A stretch of 64,000 nucleotides of DNA from Streptomyces antnestii (GTDB lineage Bacteria > Actinomycetota > Actinomycetes > Streptomycetales > Streptomycetaceae), in NCBI RefSeq assembly GCF_004005495.1, contig NZ_RZYA01000018.1:106662-170661 (forward strand). The letters are read 5' to 3'. The notes beneath the pieces are model-generated. The model saw only the letters and a list, made by a program, of their open reading frames with translations, had not been told where the DNA came from and did not search any database. The first letter of the stretch is position 1, and the number at the start of each line of letters is the position of its first letter. Shown here piece after piece: positions 42,496 to 49,944 of the stretch. A program made the translations under genes and the position numbers.

Positions 42496-43647
42496 CTACG
42501 CCAGCGACTCGAACCGCTCGCGCAGCTCCGCGCGTCCCGCCTCCGTCAGCGCGCCGTGCAGCCGCATGCGGGCCACTCCGCCGTCGGGGAACGCGTCCAG
42601 GCGGACGTGGGTGGCTATCGCCTCGGTGGGGAGCTTGAAGCGGTGGACGGTGTCGGGCTGGAGGCGGGTGCGGGGGATGATCTCGAACCATTCGCCGCTC
42701 TCGCCGTCGCGGCCGCTCAGGGCGATCCAGCCGGCCGAGTTGCCCTTCAGATAGGCCGTGTCGATCTCGACCGCGCGGATCGCGCCCTGCGCGGCGAGGC
42801 GGAAGCGGACCCAGTCGTTCGTGCCGCACACCCGGCGCCTGCGGTTCTCCCAGCCGTCGTCCATCTTGCGCGACGTGCCCGGCAGGATGATCTGCGTCGG
42901 CGACGAGTAGAACTTGTCCGACGCGTCCTCGTACGCACCGCCGTTGAGGACCGAGAGCAGGTCGAACGTGCCGAGCAGGTCGAGCCACTCGGGGTCCGGG
43001 ACGACCTCGCCGTGCACGCGCAGGCGGGCCACGCCGCCGTCGGGGTGCTGGCACAGGCGCAGGTGGGTGTAGCGGCGCGGGGAGGTGATGGTGAAGGCGT
43101 TGGCCGCGTGGCCGCGTACCGGGGTCGGGGCGACCAGCTCCTCCCACTTCACATCGGCGGCGAGCACGTCCTCGGGGCTCGGGGAGCCTGCCACGGAGGC
43201 CGCCTGGATGCTCACGCGCTGCGGGTAGTTGCCGCGGAAGTGGGCGGTGTCGACGATGATGCCGCGGATCACGCCGGGCGCGCCGAGGCGGACGATCGCC
43301 CAGTCGTGCTCGTCGGGCTCGGGGAAGGGGTGCTCCGCGTCGGCCCCGCGGCGGCGCCGGGTCTCCCAGCCGTCCATGACCTTGCCCTTGTGCCCGAACC
43401 GCTCCGGGTCGAAGACCGCCCGCTCGCGCACGAGGAGGTTCTCCCGCTCCGCGAAGAACTCGTCGTTGGCCGCGATGACCCCGGCTCCGAGGCGCCGGTC
43501 GGCGAGGTCCACCAGGTCGGCGAAGCTCTCGGTGTCGCCGAAGTGGCGGTAGTCGGCGTAGGGGTCTCCGCCGCCGTAGGGGGCGGCGTCGTTGGCGTGC
43601 GGGTCTTCGGTGGCTTCGAGCGGCGAGGTCGCGTCGGCTGTCGTCAT
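42496..43647 (-). CDS. alc: Allantoicase
   Basis: Purine-catabolic enzyme splitting allantoate to ureidoglycolate and urea. 383 residues with the two tandem allantoicase beta-sandwich repeats; each carries a DTAHFRGNYP / DTAYLKGNSAG motif and a GGVARLRVHG / GGVARMRLHG motif. DGWETRRRR and DGWENRRRR likewise recur. ATG 43647 (MTTADATSPLEA) is preferred over 43668. Upstream lies a composite element (43677-43720) also present before the DMT-LysR operon, so LysR control is possible. No other ureide genes are nearby. Confidence 0.95.
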   Translation of the reverse strand: MTTADATSPLEATEDPHANDAAPYGGGDPYADYRHFGDTESFADLVDLADRRLGAGVIAANDEFFAERENLLVRERAVFDPERFGHKGKVMDGWETRRRRGADAEHPFPEPDEHDWAIVRLGAPGVIRGIIVDTAHFRGNYPQRVSIQAASVAGSPSPEDVLAADVKWEELVAPTPVRGHAANAFTITSPRRYTHLRLCQHPDGGVARLRVHGEVVPDPEWLDLLGTFDLLSVLNGGAYEDASDKFYSSPTQIILPGTSRKMDDGWENRRRRVCGTNDWVRFRLAAQGAIRAVEIDTAYLKGNSAGWIALSGRDGESGEWFEIIPRTRLQPDTVHRFKLPTEAIATHVRLDAFPDGGVARMRLHGALTEAGRAELRERFESLA

Positions 43648-43676
43648 ACGTCCACTGTCGGCCCGCACGAGTGCTT

Positions 43677-43720
43677 AGGTCCATCGAAACTTTTCGACCG
43701 ACACGTTCAGAGAATCTGAA
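43677..43720 (-). promoter_or_regulatory. Composite operator/promoter element, site 1 (allantoicase)
   Basis: On the plus strand aggtccatcgaaactttt is followed 29 bases on from its start by TTCAG-N5-CTGAA (43706-43720), 30-73 nt upstream of allantoicase. The same pair with identical spacing occurs at 45796-45839. The 15-bp dyad fits a LysR-type site. Confidence 0.65.
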
Positions 43721-43757
43721 TGGTCTGAGTGGTTGGGGAGGGGGGCGGTCCGCGCGG

Positions 43758-44663
43758 TCAGCGGTCCGCCGACGCCTCGCGCAGGGCGTCGAGGACCCGG
43801 GACACCGCCGGTGCCTCCTCGGCCCCCCGGCGGACAGCCGCCACCACGTGCCGGACCGGCCGGTCCTCGCCCAGTTCCCGCATCACCACACCGTCCCGGC
43901 CCGCCGCCGCCATGCGCGGCACGAGGGCGACGCCCATCCCGGCCTCGACCATCGCCAGGATCGCTGTCCAGCCCGCCGCGCTGTGCGCCTGCTCCGGCAC
44001 GAACCCGGCCGCCTCGCAGGCCGCCGTCGTGATCTCCGACCAGGGCCCGGACCCCCCGAAGATCCAGTGCTCGCCGGCCAGCTCGGCGAGCCGCGGCCGC
44101 GCCCGCCCCGCCAGCGGATGCCCGGCCGGCAGGGCCACGTCGAGCGGGTCGGCGAGCAGCGGTACGCGGGTGAACTTGGGGTCGCGCGCGGTCGGCGCGT
44201 GCGCGGCGAGCGACAGGGCCAGGTCCACGTCACCGGCCGAGAGCAGTTCGAACGCCTCGGCGGCCTCGGCCTCGCGGACCCGGACGGTGATCCCCGGGTG
44301 GGCGGTACGCAGGGCGCGTACGGCGGGCACCACCAGGGCGGGCACGGCGGTGGAGAACGCGCCGACCCGCACCTCGCCGGACTCGCCCTGCAGATACGCG
44401 GCCAACTCGGCGTCGGCGCGCTCCAGTTGGGCGAACACCGCCTCGGCGTGCCGCAGGACGAGATGGGCGGCGTCGGTGAGGCGGACGCGCCGCCCGTGCG
44501 CCTCCAGGAGCGGCACGCCCAGTTGCCTGGCGAGATTGGTCAGCTGCTGCGACACGGCCGACGGGGTCATGAGCAGGGCCTGCGCGGTGGCCGTGACGGT
44601 CCCCCGGTCCCGCAGGGCCCGCAGGATCGCGAGCTTCTTGATGTCCCAGTCGGCGGTGCGCAT
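43758..44663 (-). CDS. LysR-family transcriptional regulator
   Basis: 301 residues. The N-terminal winged helix-turn-helix (ALRDRGTVTATAQALLMTPSAVSQQLTNLARQLG written here in pieces: TVTATAQALL, TPSAVSQQL) covers residues ~15-50 and is followed by a periplasmic-binding-like effector domain. It starts 4 nt beyond the stop of the DMT exporter gene and is clearly co-transcribed with it. Candidate target sites lie upstream of that exporter (45796-45839) and upstream of allantoicase (43677-43720). The effector is unknown. Confidence 0.93.
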   Translation of the reverse strand: MRTADWDIKKLAILRALRDRGTVTATAQALLMTPSAVSQQLTNLARQLGVPLLEAHGRRVRLTDAAHLVLRHAEAVFAQLERADAELAAYLQGESGEVRVGAFSTAVPALVVPAVRALRTAHPGITVRVREAEAAEAFELLSAGDVDLALSLAAHAPTARDPKFTRVPLLADPLDVALPAGHPLAGRARPRLAELAGEHWIFGGSGPWSEITTAACEAAGFVPEQAHSAAGWTAILAMVEAGMGVALVPRMAAAGRDGVVMRELGEDRPVRHVVAAVRRGAEEAPAVSRVLDALREASADR

Positions 44664-44667
44664 GAGG

Positions 44668-45732
44668 TCAACGTATCCGGGCGGGGGGCTTGATGGCGGA
44701 GGCGAGGGCGGGGCTCTTGGTGGCGGAGCCGACGGCGGCGCTCCGGGTGGTGGAGCCGAGGGTCACGCCCGTCAGGATCAGCGCCATGCACACGATCTGC
44801 GTCCAGCCCATCGCCTCGCCCAGGACCGCGTACGAGAGCAGGGCCACACACACCGGCTGGAGGTAGTAGACGACGCCGGCGCGGGCCGCGCCTATCCGGT
44901 CGATCGCCTTGTTCCAGGCGAAGAAGGCGACGGCGGACGACACCACGCCCACGTAGAGAAGGGGTGAGACCGTGGCCGTCGTCGGCTCGAAGCCGCCCTG
45001 GACGGCCAGGCTGACGAGGAACACCGGCAGCAGCATCAGCGCCCCCAGGACGAACGTCGCCAGGAGGAACGCGGGCCCTTCGATCTCCGCGGGCCGGCGC
45101 CGCAGCAGCGCGCTGTACGAGCCGAAGCAGACCGCCGCCGCGACCACCCACAGGTCGCCCGCCGTGAAGTCCGGCGTCAGCGACCCCTTGCTGACCAGGA
45201 GCAGGACGCCGGCGCAGGCGATGACCGTGCCGGTCACCCGGCGGGCCCCGAGGCGCGCGCCGCCGAGGCGTTCGTACAGCGCCATCAGGACCGGCGAGGC
45301 GGCCATGATCATGCCCATGTTCCCGGCGGTCGTCGTCATCGCGGCCTGGTTGACGAGCGTGTTGTAGACGGTCACGCCGAGCAGCGCGGCGAGCAGCAGG
45401 AAGCGCAGGTGCGTACGCAGCAACTTCCTCTGCCGCCAGGCCGATCGCGCCGCGAAGGGGGCGACCGTCGCGATCGCGATGATCCAGCGCCAGAACGCGT
45501 GCTGGACGGGCGGCACGCTGTCGTGCAGGGCGCGGGAGGTGACGAAGCTGCCCGACCAGACCACCGTGGCGAGCGCCGCGAGCGCGAGGCCGGCGCCGAG
45601 CCCGTTGCCCACGCCGAGCCCGTTGCCCGCGCGGCGCCCTCCCGCCCCCGCGTCCCCCGCGCTCCCCGCATCCCCCGCGTCCCCCGTTGCGACCTTCTCG
45701 GCGCCGGTGGTCGTCCGGTCCAGGACTGCCAT
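44668..45732 (-). CDS. DMT superfamily (EamA) exporter, operon with LysR
   Basis: Ten-segment drug/metabolite transporter with two EamA domains. 354 residues. The first ~48 residues are a Gly/Ala-rich, low-complexity head (GDAGDAGSAGDAG, then GNGLGVGNGLGAG) encoded partly by an 18-bp tandem duplication. The EamA repeats follow, each with FWRW or FLLATF-type helices and a closing SYAVLGEAMGW segment. It is the first gene of a two-gene operon with the LysR gene, and so probably regulated by it. Substrate unknown; export of an amino acid or metabolite is the usual role. Confidence 0.9.
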   Translation of the reverse strand: MAVLDRTTTGAEKVATGDAGDAGSAGDAGAGGRRAGNGLGVGNGLGAGLALAALATVVWSGSFVTSRALHDSVPPVQHAFWRWIIAIATVAPFAARSAWRQRKLLRTHLRFLLLAALLGVTVYNTLVNQAAMTTTAGNMGMIMAASPVLMALYERLGGARLGARRVTGTVIACAGVLLLVSKGSLTPDFTAGDLWVVAAAVCFGSYSALLRRRPAEIEGPAFLLATFVLGALMLLPVFLVSLAVQGGFEPTTATVSPLLYVGVVSSAVAFFAWNKAIDRIGAARAGVVYYLQPVCVALLSYAVLGEAMGWTQIVCMALILTGVTLGSTTRSAAVGSATKSPALASAIKPPARIR

Positions 45733-45770
45733 CCCGTATCCCCCTGAGCTGTGATCCCTGTGCGACCCGA

Positions 45771-46733
45771 CTACCGTCGCACCCCTCCACCCATCAGGTC
45801 CATCGAAACTTTCTCGCCCTTCTCTTCAGCAGAACTGAAAGATTGGGCGGCCAGGGCAGGGGAAGCCGCGGCCCGGGCCGGACGCTGCCCCAGCAGCGTC
45901 GCGCCGAACGCCAGCGCCATGCCCACCAGCTGCACCGGCGTCAGCGCCTGCCCGAGCGCCGCCCAGCCGATCACCGCCGCCGTCAGCGGCGAGAGCGGCC
46001 CGAGGAACGTGACCTGCGTCGCCGAGAGCCGCCCGATCCCGCGGAACCACAGCCAGTACGCGACCGCCGTGTTGGCGAGCGCCAGGTACACGTAACCCGC
46101 CACCGCACGCCCGTCCAGGACCGGCGGCGCACCCTCGACCAGGAACGCGACGGGGGCGATCAGCAGGCCGCCGGCCGTCAGCTGCCAGCCCGTGAGGGCC
46201 AGCGGACCCACACCCTCCGGACGGCCCCACCGCTTGGTGAGGACCGTTCCCGTGGACATCGACGCCGTGGAGGCCAGCGCCGCGAGCGCGCCGACCGGGT
46301 CGAGCGCACCCGCCGCCTTGAGGACGACGAGGCTGACGCCGAGCGCGGCCGCGATGCCGGTCAACAGCGTGCGCCGGGTGGGGCGTTCACCGAGCAGGAG
46401 CGCCGCGAGACCCGCCACGAACAGCGGCCCGATCGAGCCGACCACCGCCGCCATGCCGCCCGGCAGGCGGTACGCGGAGAGGAACAGCAGCGGGAAGAAC
46501 GCGCCGATGTTGAGCGCTCCGAGGACGAGCGACTTCCACCACCAGGCGCCGCGCGGCAGCGTGCGGGCGAGCCCGAGCAGGAGCAGGCCGGCGGGCAGCG
46601 CCCGCATCAGGCCGGTGAACAGGGGCCGGTCGGCCGGCAGGAACTCCGTGGTGACGGCATACGTGGAACCCCAGGACATCGGGGCCAGGGCGGTCAGCGC
46701 GATCACCGCACCGTTGCGCTTGGTCGTTCTCAT
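45771..46733 (-). CDS. DMT superfamily (EamA) exporter, partner of MarR
   Basis: 320-residue exporter with two EamA domains and about ten membrane segments. It begins MRTTKRNGAVIALTALAPMSWGSTYAV and includes SMSTGTVLTKRWGRPEG and GRLSATQVTFLGPLSPLTAAVIGW. The start at 46733 is set by GGGGGAG a few bases upstream; ATG 46748 is possible. It is divergent from the MarR gene, with a perfect palindrome in the shared promoter. The 3' end of the coding region contains the composite LysR-type site that serves the next operon. Probably removes a toxic or signal compound. Confidence 0.92.
   Translation of the reverse strand: MRTTKRNGAVIALTALAPMSWGSTYAVTTEFLPADRPLFTGLMRALPAGLLLLGLARTLPRGAWWWKSLVLGALNIGAFFPLLFLSAYRLPGGMAAVVGSIGPLFVAGLAALLLGERPTRRTLLTGIAAALGVSLVVLKAAGALDPVGALAALASTASMSTGTVLTKRWGRPEGVGPLALTGWQLTAGGLLIAPVAFLVEGAPPVLDGRAVAGYVYLALANTAVAYWLWFRGIGRLSATQVTFLGPLSPLTAAVIGWAALGQALTPVQLVGMALAFGATLLGQRPARAAASPALAAQSFSSAEEKGEKVSMDLMGGGVRR
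45796..45839 (-). promoter_or_regulatory. Composite operator/promoter element, site 2 (DMT-LysR operon)
   Basis: aggtccatcgaaacttt followed by TTCAG-N5-CTGAA (45825-45839), 29 bases apart start to start exactly as in site 1. It lies 64-107 nt upstream of the exporter gene, inside the end of the upstream coding region. Confidence 0.65.
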
Positions 46734-46766
46734 CGGACGCTCCCCCATGGCGAAGTAGGTTGATGG

Positions 46767-46792
46767 AAAGTAGCTTAGCCGCAAGCTACTTT
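46767..46792. promoter_or_regulatory. MarR operator in divergent promoter
   Basis: Perfect 10-bp arms AAAGTAGCTT and AAGCTACTTT around a 6-bp centre, midway between the divergent DMT and MarR starts. A further half-site AAGCCACTTT lies at 46798-46807. Classic size and position for MarR dimer binding to control both genes. Confidence 0.72.
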
Positions 46793-46844
46793 TCGTCAAG
46801 CCACTTTCTTGCGGCCGAGCGAAAACGGGTCGCATACTCGCCCC

Positions 46845-47345
46845 ATGAGCAGCAGCAAGGACGCCGTCGACGCGATCGCCGACCAGTGGGCCGACGTCAG
46901 GCCCGACCTCGACACGACCGCGATGCAGGTCTTCGGCCGCATCTACCGGATCTCCCGCGCCATGGGCGACCGCATCGACAAGACGTACGCGCGCTTCGGC
47001 ATCGCACGGGGCGAGTTCGACGTGCTGGCCACGCTGCGCCGCTCCGGCGATCCCTACACGCTCTCGCCGCGCCAGCTCTCGGCGACGCTGATGCTGACGA
47101 CCGGCGGCATGACCGGGCGGCTCGACAAGCTGGAGCGGCGCGGCCTGCTGCGCCGCTCGCCCGACCCGCACGACCGTCGGGGCCTCCAGGTGACCCTCAC
47201 CGACGAGGGCCGGGCCCTGGTCGACGAGGCGGTGGGCGCAGGGCTCGCCGTGCAGACGGAGGCGCTCGCCGCGCTCGACGAAAAGCAGGCCGGCCAACTC
47301 GCCGACCTGCTCCGCGAGTTGATGGCGGGAACCACGGCTTCCTGA
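46845..47345 (+). CDS. MarR-family transcriptional regulator
   Basis: 166-residue winged-helix regulator. The wHTH includes TLSPRQLSATLMLTTGGMTGRLDKLERRGLL (in pieces: LSPRQLSATL, TTGGMTGRLDKLE), with the wing PDPHDRRGLQVTLTDEGRAL. Dimerisation helices flank it. ATG 46845 begins MSSSKDAVDAIADQW. Divergent from the DMT exporter, with the operator palindrome between. Typically relieved by a phenolic or similar ligand, which cannot be inferred here. It ends about 30 nt before the convergent FAD monooxygenase gene. Confidence 0.94.
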   Translation: MSSSKDAVDAIADQWADVRPDLDTTAMQVFGRIYRISRAMGDRIDKTYARFGIARGEFDVLATLRRSGDPYTLSPRQLSATLMLTTGGMTGRLDKLERRGLLRRSPDPHDRRGLQVTLTDEGRALVDEAVGAGLAVQTEALAALDEKQAGQLADLLRELMAGTTAS

Positions 47346-47375
47346 GTTCCGCGGCCCCAGCCGACCGGCCGGAAC

Positions 47376-48830
47376 CTAGCTCCCGAACCCGATCCCGTAC
47401 GGGTCGAAGCCCCGCGAGAGGTCCGCTCCCGCATCCGCCGCCGAGTCCGACGCCCACGCGACATATCCGTCGGGGCGTACCAGGAGCGCCGTGCGGCGGT
47501 CGCTCGACCAGTGGGTGACCACGTAGCGGCCGTCGCTGTCGTGGTCGGTGCCTTCGGGCAGGATCAGGACGAACTCCCCGTCGCGCAGCGCCTCGTAGAG
47601 CCTGCCCTCCTTGAGGGTGACGTCGGGGACGCGGGTGCCGACGAGGCGGTGCGCGCCGCGCGGGCGCGGGTAGGCGTAGCCGACGCCGGTGATCTGGCCG
47701 ATCATGCGCGTGCGGGCGGGGCGGACGCGGCCGAGGAACGCGGTGAGGGCGGCGCGGGCCGCCAGGGTCCAGGGGCGGTTGGCCATGGCGAGCCGGATGA
47801 TGCCGCCGCTGCTGCGCAGGACGGCCTTGCCGACGGGGTGGCGTTCGGCCTCGTAGGTGTCCAGAAGGCCTGAGGGCGCACGGCCGTTGAGGACGGCGGC
47901 GAGCTTCCAGCCGAGGTTGGCGGCGTCCTGGAGGCCGGTGTTCATGCCCTGGCCGCCGGCCGGGGTGTGGACGTGCGCGGCGTCGCCGGCGAGCAGGACG
48001 CGGCCGACGCGGTACGCGGGCGCCTGGCGCTCGTCGCTGTGGAAGCGGGACATCCAGCGGGCGTCGTGCATGCCGTAGTCGCGGCCGAGGGCGAGCCGGG
48101 CGACCTCCTTGATCTCGTCGAGGCCGAGGGGCTCGGACTCGGGGACGTCACGGGAGCGGTTCCAGCCGATCACGCGGTAGTAGCCGTCGCCGAAGGGCGC
48201 GATGAACGCGAAGGCGTCGCCCACGGCGTTGGCCGTGAGGACGTTCTCGGGCTCCTCGGTGAGCTTCACGTCGGCGAGGACGACGGAGCGGATGACGGAC
48301 TTGCCGGGGAAGGGCAGCCCGACGCTCTCGCGGACGGCACTGCGCATGCCGTCGGCGCCGACCACGTACGCGGCCCGCAGGGTCTCCGGCTCGCCGCCGG
48401 ACACCCGCACCTGGAGGCTCACCCCGTCGGCGTCCTGGGTGAGGCCGGTGACCTCGGTCTCGTACGAGAAGTCGACGCCCGCGTCGGTGGCGCGCCGCAG
48501 GAGTGCTGCCTCGACCTCGTACTGCGGCAGGACGAGGAGGTGCCGGAAGCGGGAGGGGAGGTCGGTCAGGTCGACGGTGAGGCCGCCGAAGAGGCGCAGC
48601 TTGTCGAGGGCCCGGCCCTTGGCTTCGAGGCCGTCGGCGAGGCCGCGGGCGTCGAGCTGTTCGAGGGTGCGGGCGTGCAGGACGAAGGCGCGGGAGAGGT
48701 TGCTGACCTTGCGGGGACGCTTCTCGACGACGGTGACGGGGACGCCCGCGGCGGCGAGGTCCCCGGCGAGGAGCAGTCCGGTGGGTCCGGAACCGACGAC
48801 GATCACGGTGCGAGGAGTGGTGCCGTTCAT
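47376..48830 (-). CDS. FAD-dependent aromatic-ring monooxygenase
   Basis: Group A flavin hydroxylase. 484 residues. The Rossmann motif VIVVGSGPTGLLLAGDLAA is at 9-27, the DG motif VVGADGMRSAVR near ~165, and the GD motif VLLAGDAAHVHTPAGGQGMN near ~285, all as in the PHBH/PheA group; a thioredoxin-like C-terminal domain follows. ATG 48830 has AGGAGG five bases upstream. It is divergent from the TetR gene across a cluster of CAAC...GTTG dyads, so it is almost surely the regulator's target. It may detoxify or tailor an aromatic compound. Confidence 0.93.
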   Translation of the reverse strand: MNGTTPRTVIVVGSGPTGLLLAGDLAAAGVPVTVVEKRPRKVSNLSRAFVLHARTLEQLDARGLADGLEAKGRALDKLRLFGGLTVDLTDLPSRFRHLLVLPQYEVEAALLRRATDAGVDFSYETEVTGLTQDADGVSLQVRVSGGEPETLRAAYVVGADGMRSAVRESVGLPFPGKSVIRSVVLADVKLTEEPENVLTANAVGDAFAFIAPFGDGYYRVIGWNRSRDVPESEPLGLDEIKEVARLALGRDYGMHDARWMSRFHSDERQAPAYRVGRVLLAGDAAHVHTPAGGQGMNTGLQDAANLGWKLAAVLNGRAPSGLLDTYEAERHPVGKAVLRSSGGIIRLAMANRPWTLAARAALTAFLGRVRPARTRMIGQITGVGYAYPRPRGAHRLVGTRVPDVTLKEGRLYEALRDGEFVLILPEGTDHDSDGRYVVTHWSSDRRTALLVRPDGYVAWASDSAADAGADLSRGFDPYGIGFGS

Positions 48831-48900
48831 GGTGGCCTCCTGGGTCCCGGCGGTCATTGCGCGGTCATTGCGCGGTCTGCGCGGCCTGCGCGGTCATTGC

Positions 48901-48982
48901 CAACACTTGTTGGTCAACGTCTGTTGGCAAACGTAGGGGCGCAGCTATGGACTGTCAACAGGTGTTGGCCTACGTTTGTTGG
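48901..48982. promoter_or_regulatory. TetR operator cluster
   Basis: CAACACTTGTTG (48901-48912), CAACGTCTGTTG (48915-48926) and CAACAGGTGTTG (48956-48967) share the dyad CAAC-N4-GTTG, and a half-site TTTGTTGG ends at 48982. They lie between the divergent monooxygenase and TetR genes; the last abuts the TetR ATG. Short direct repeats of gcggtcattgc flank them on the left. Confidence 0.72.
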
Positions 48983-48983
48983 C

Positions 48984-49556
48984 ATGACAGGAACCACCTC
49001 CCAGGCACGCCGCTCGGACGCCACCCGCACCGCGATCCTCGCCGCCGCCCGCGAGCGCTTCGCGGCCGACGGATACGAGCGGGCCACGATCCGCGCCATC
49101 GCCAGGGACGCGGCGATCGACCCGTCGATGGTGATGCGCTACTACGGCAACAAGGAAGGGCTCTTCGCCGCGGCGATCGACCTGGACCTGCGGATGCCGG
49201 AGCCGTATGCCGGGCCGGACGGGGACGCCGGCCGTGTCCTCGTACGGCACTTCCTCGACCTGTGGGAGGAGAACGAGGTGCTCACCGCGCTGCTGCGGGT
49301 CGGCGTCACCAACGAGGCCGGGGCCGCGCGCATGCAGGAGCTCTTCAAGGAGCAGATACTGCCGGTCGCGCTGCGCCTGTGCCCGGACCCCGCCGAGGCA
49401 CCGACGCGGGCGGCCCTCGGCGCGTCACAGGTGCTCGGGCTCGCCCTCGGCCGCTACGTGCTGAAGTTCCCGCCGACCGTGGCGATGAGCCGCGACGAGA
49501 TCGTGGAGTGGCTCGCGCCGACGATCCAGCGCTATCTGACGGCCGAGCGGCCGTGA
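48984..49556 (+). CDS. TetR-family transcriptional regulator
   Basis: 190-residue repressor. The N-terminal DNA-binding domain has ATRTAILAAARERFAADGYERAT and IARDAAIDPSMVMRYYGNKEGLF, the standard TetR helix-turn-helix; the ligand domain is alpha-helical. ATG 48984 lies directly after the operator cluster, so it is autoregulated if those sites are used. No strong ribosome site, because the promoter/operator occupies that space; a short leader or leaderless start is possible. Its stop codon lies in an 18-bp tandem repeat. Confidence 0.93.
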   Translation: MTGTTSQARRSDATRTAILAAARERFAADGYERATIRAIARDAAIDPSMVMRYYGNKEGLFAAAIDLDLRMPEPYAGPDGDAGRVLVRHFLDLWEENEVLTALLRVGVTNEAGAARMQELFKEQILPVALRLCPDPAEAPTRAALGASQVLGLALGRYVLKFPPTVAMSRDEIVEWLAPTIQRYLTAERP

Positions 49557-49600
49557 CGGTCTGAGCGGCCGTGACGGTCCGGGCGGCCGTGACGGTCCGG
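49547..49600. repeat. Three tandem 18-bp units at the TetR stop
   Basis: gcggccgtgacggtcyrr units at 49547, 49565 and 49583; the TetR stop codon (49554-49556) lies in the first unit. The second and third copies are identical. Confidence 0.88.
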
Positions 49601-49612
49601 GCGGCGGAACGC

Positions 49613-49658
49613 GCCGAGGGCGCCCCCGGTGCGCGGTGCACACGGGGACGCCCTCGGC
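49613..49658. terminator. Hairpin between TetR and a small membrane-protein gene
   Basis: gccgagggcg (49613-49622) pairs with cgccctcggc (49649-49658), with an additional cccc/gggg pairing inside. It lies between convergent genes. Confidence 0.7.
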
Positions 49659-49684
49659 GACGAAGGAGGTGAGAGGTGCGGCGG

Positions 49685-49924
49685 TCAGCCCTGGTTCTGC
49701 TGCTTGCGGGACTTGTCCCCGACCATCACGAGGCCGGCGATCACCAGGAACAGCACGATCGGCGCCACGACGTAGAGGCCGATGGTCTCGATGACCGAGA
49801 GACCCTGACCGGGGTCGTCGCCGTCGTCGCGCGTCAGCGCGAGCGCGGGGGACGACATGAGCAGCATCATCAGCGTCGTACCGGCAGCCAGGGCGCCGGC
49901 GCGCAGGGCGTTCTTCTTGTCCAC
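49685..49924 (-). CDS. Small membrane protein upstream-adjacent to malQ terminus
   Basis: 79-residue protein with a hydrophobic signal/anchor (residues ~9-28, GALAAGTTLMMLLMSSPALA), a polar loop (TRDDGDDPGQG) and a second membrane segment at about 47-67 (IGLYVVAPIVLFLVIAGLVMV), ending in a Lys/Gln-rich tail (KSRKQQNQG). No recognised domain. The GTG at 49924 is used because MDKKNALRAG is the plausible start of a signal peptide; the longer in-frame extension overlaps malQ and lacks similarity to any protein. Its gene follows malQ by 20 nt on the same strand. Confidence 0.72.
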   Translation of the reverse strand: MDKKNALRAGALAAGTTLMMLLMSSPALALTRDDGDDPGQGLSVIETIGLYVVAPIVLFLVIAGLVMVGDKSRKQQNQG

Positions 49925-49944
49925 GGTGCAAACGTAGCGAACAC

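Noticed and set aside
46734..47297. N-terminal extension of the MarR-linked DMT exporter to 47297
   Set aside because: It runs antisense across the MarR gene and lacks membrane-segment pattern; the ribosome site is at 46733.
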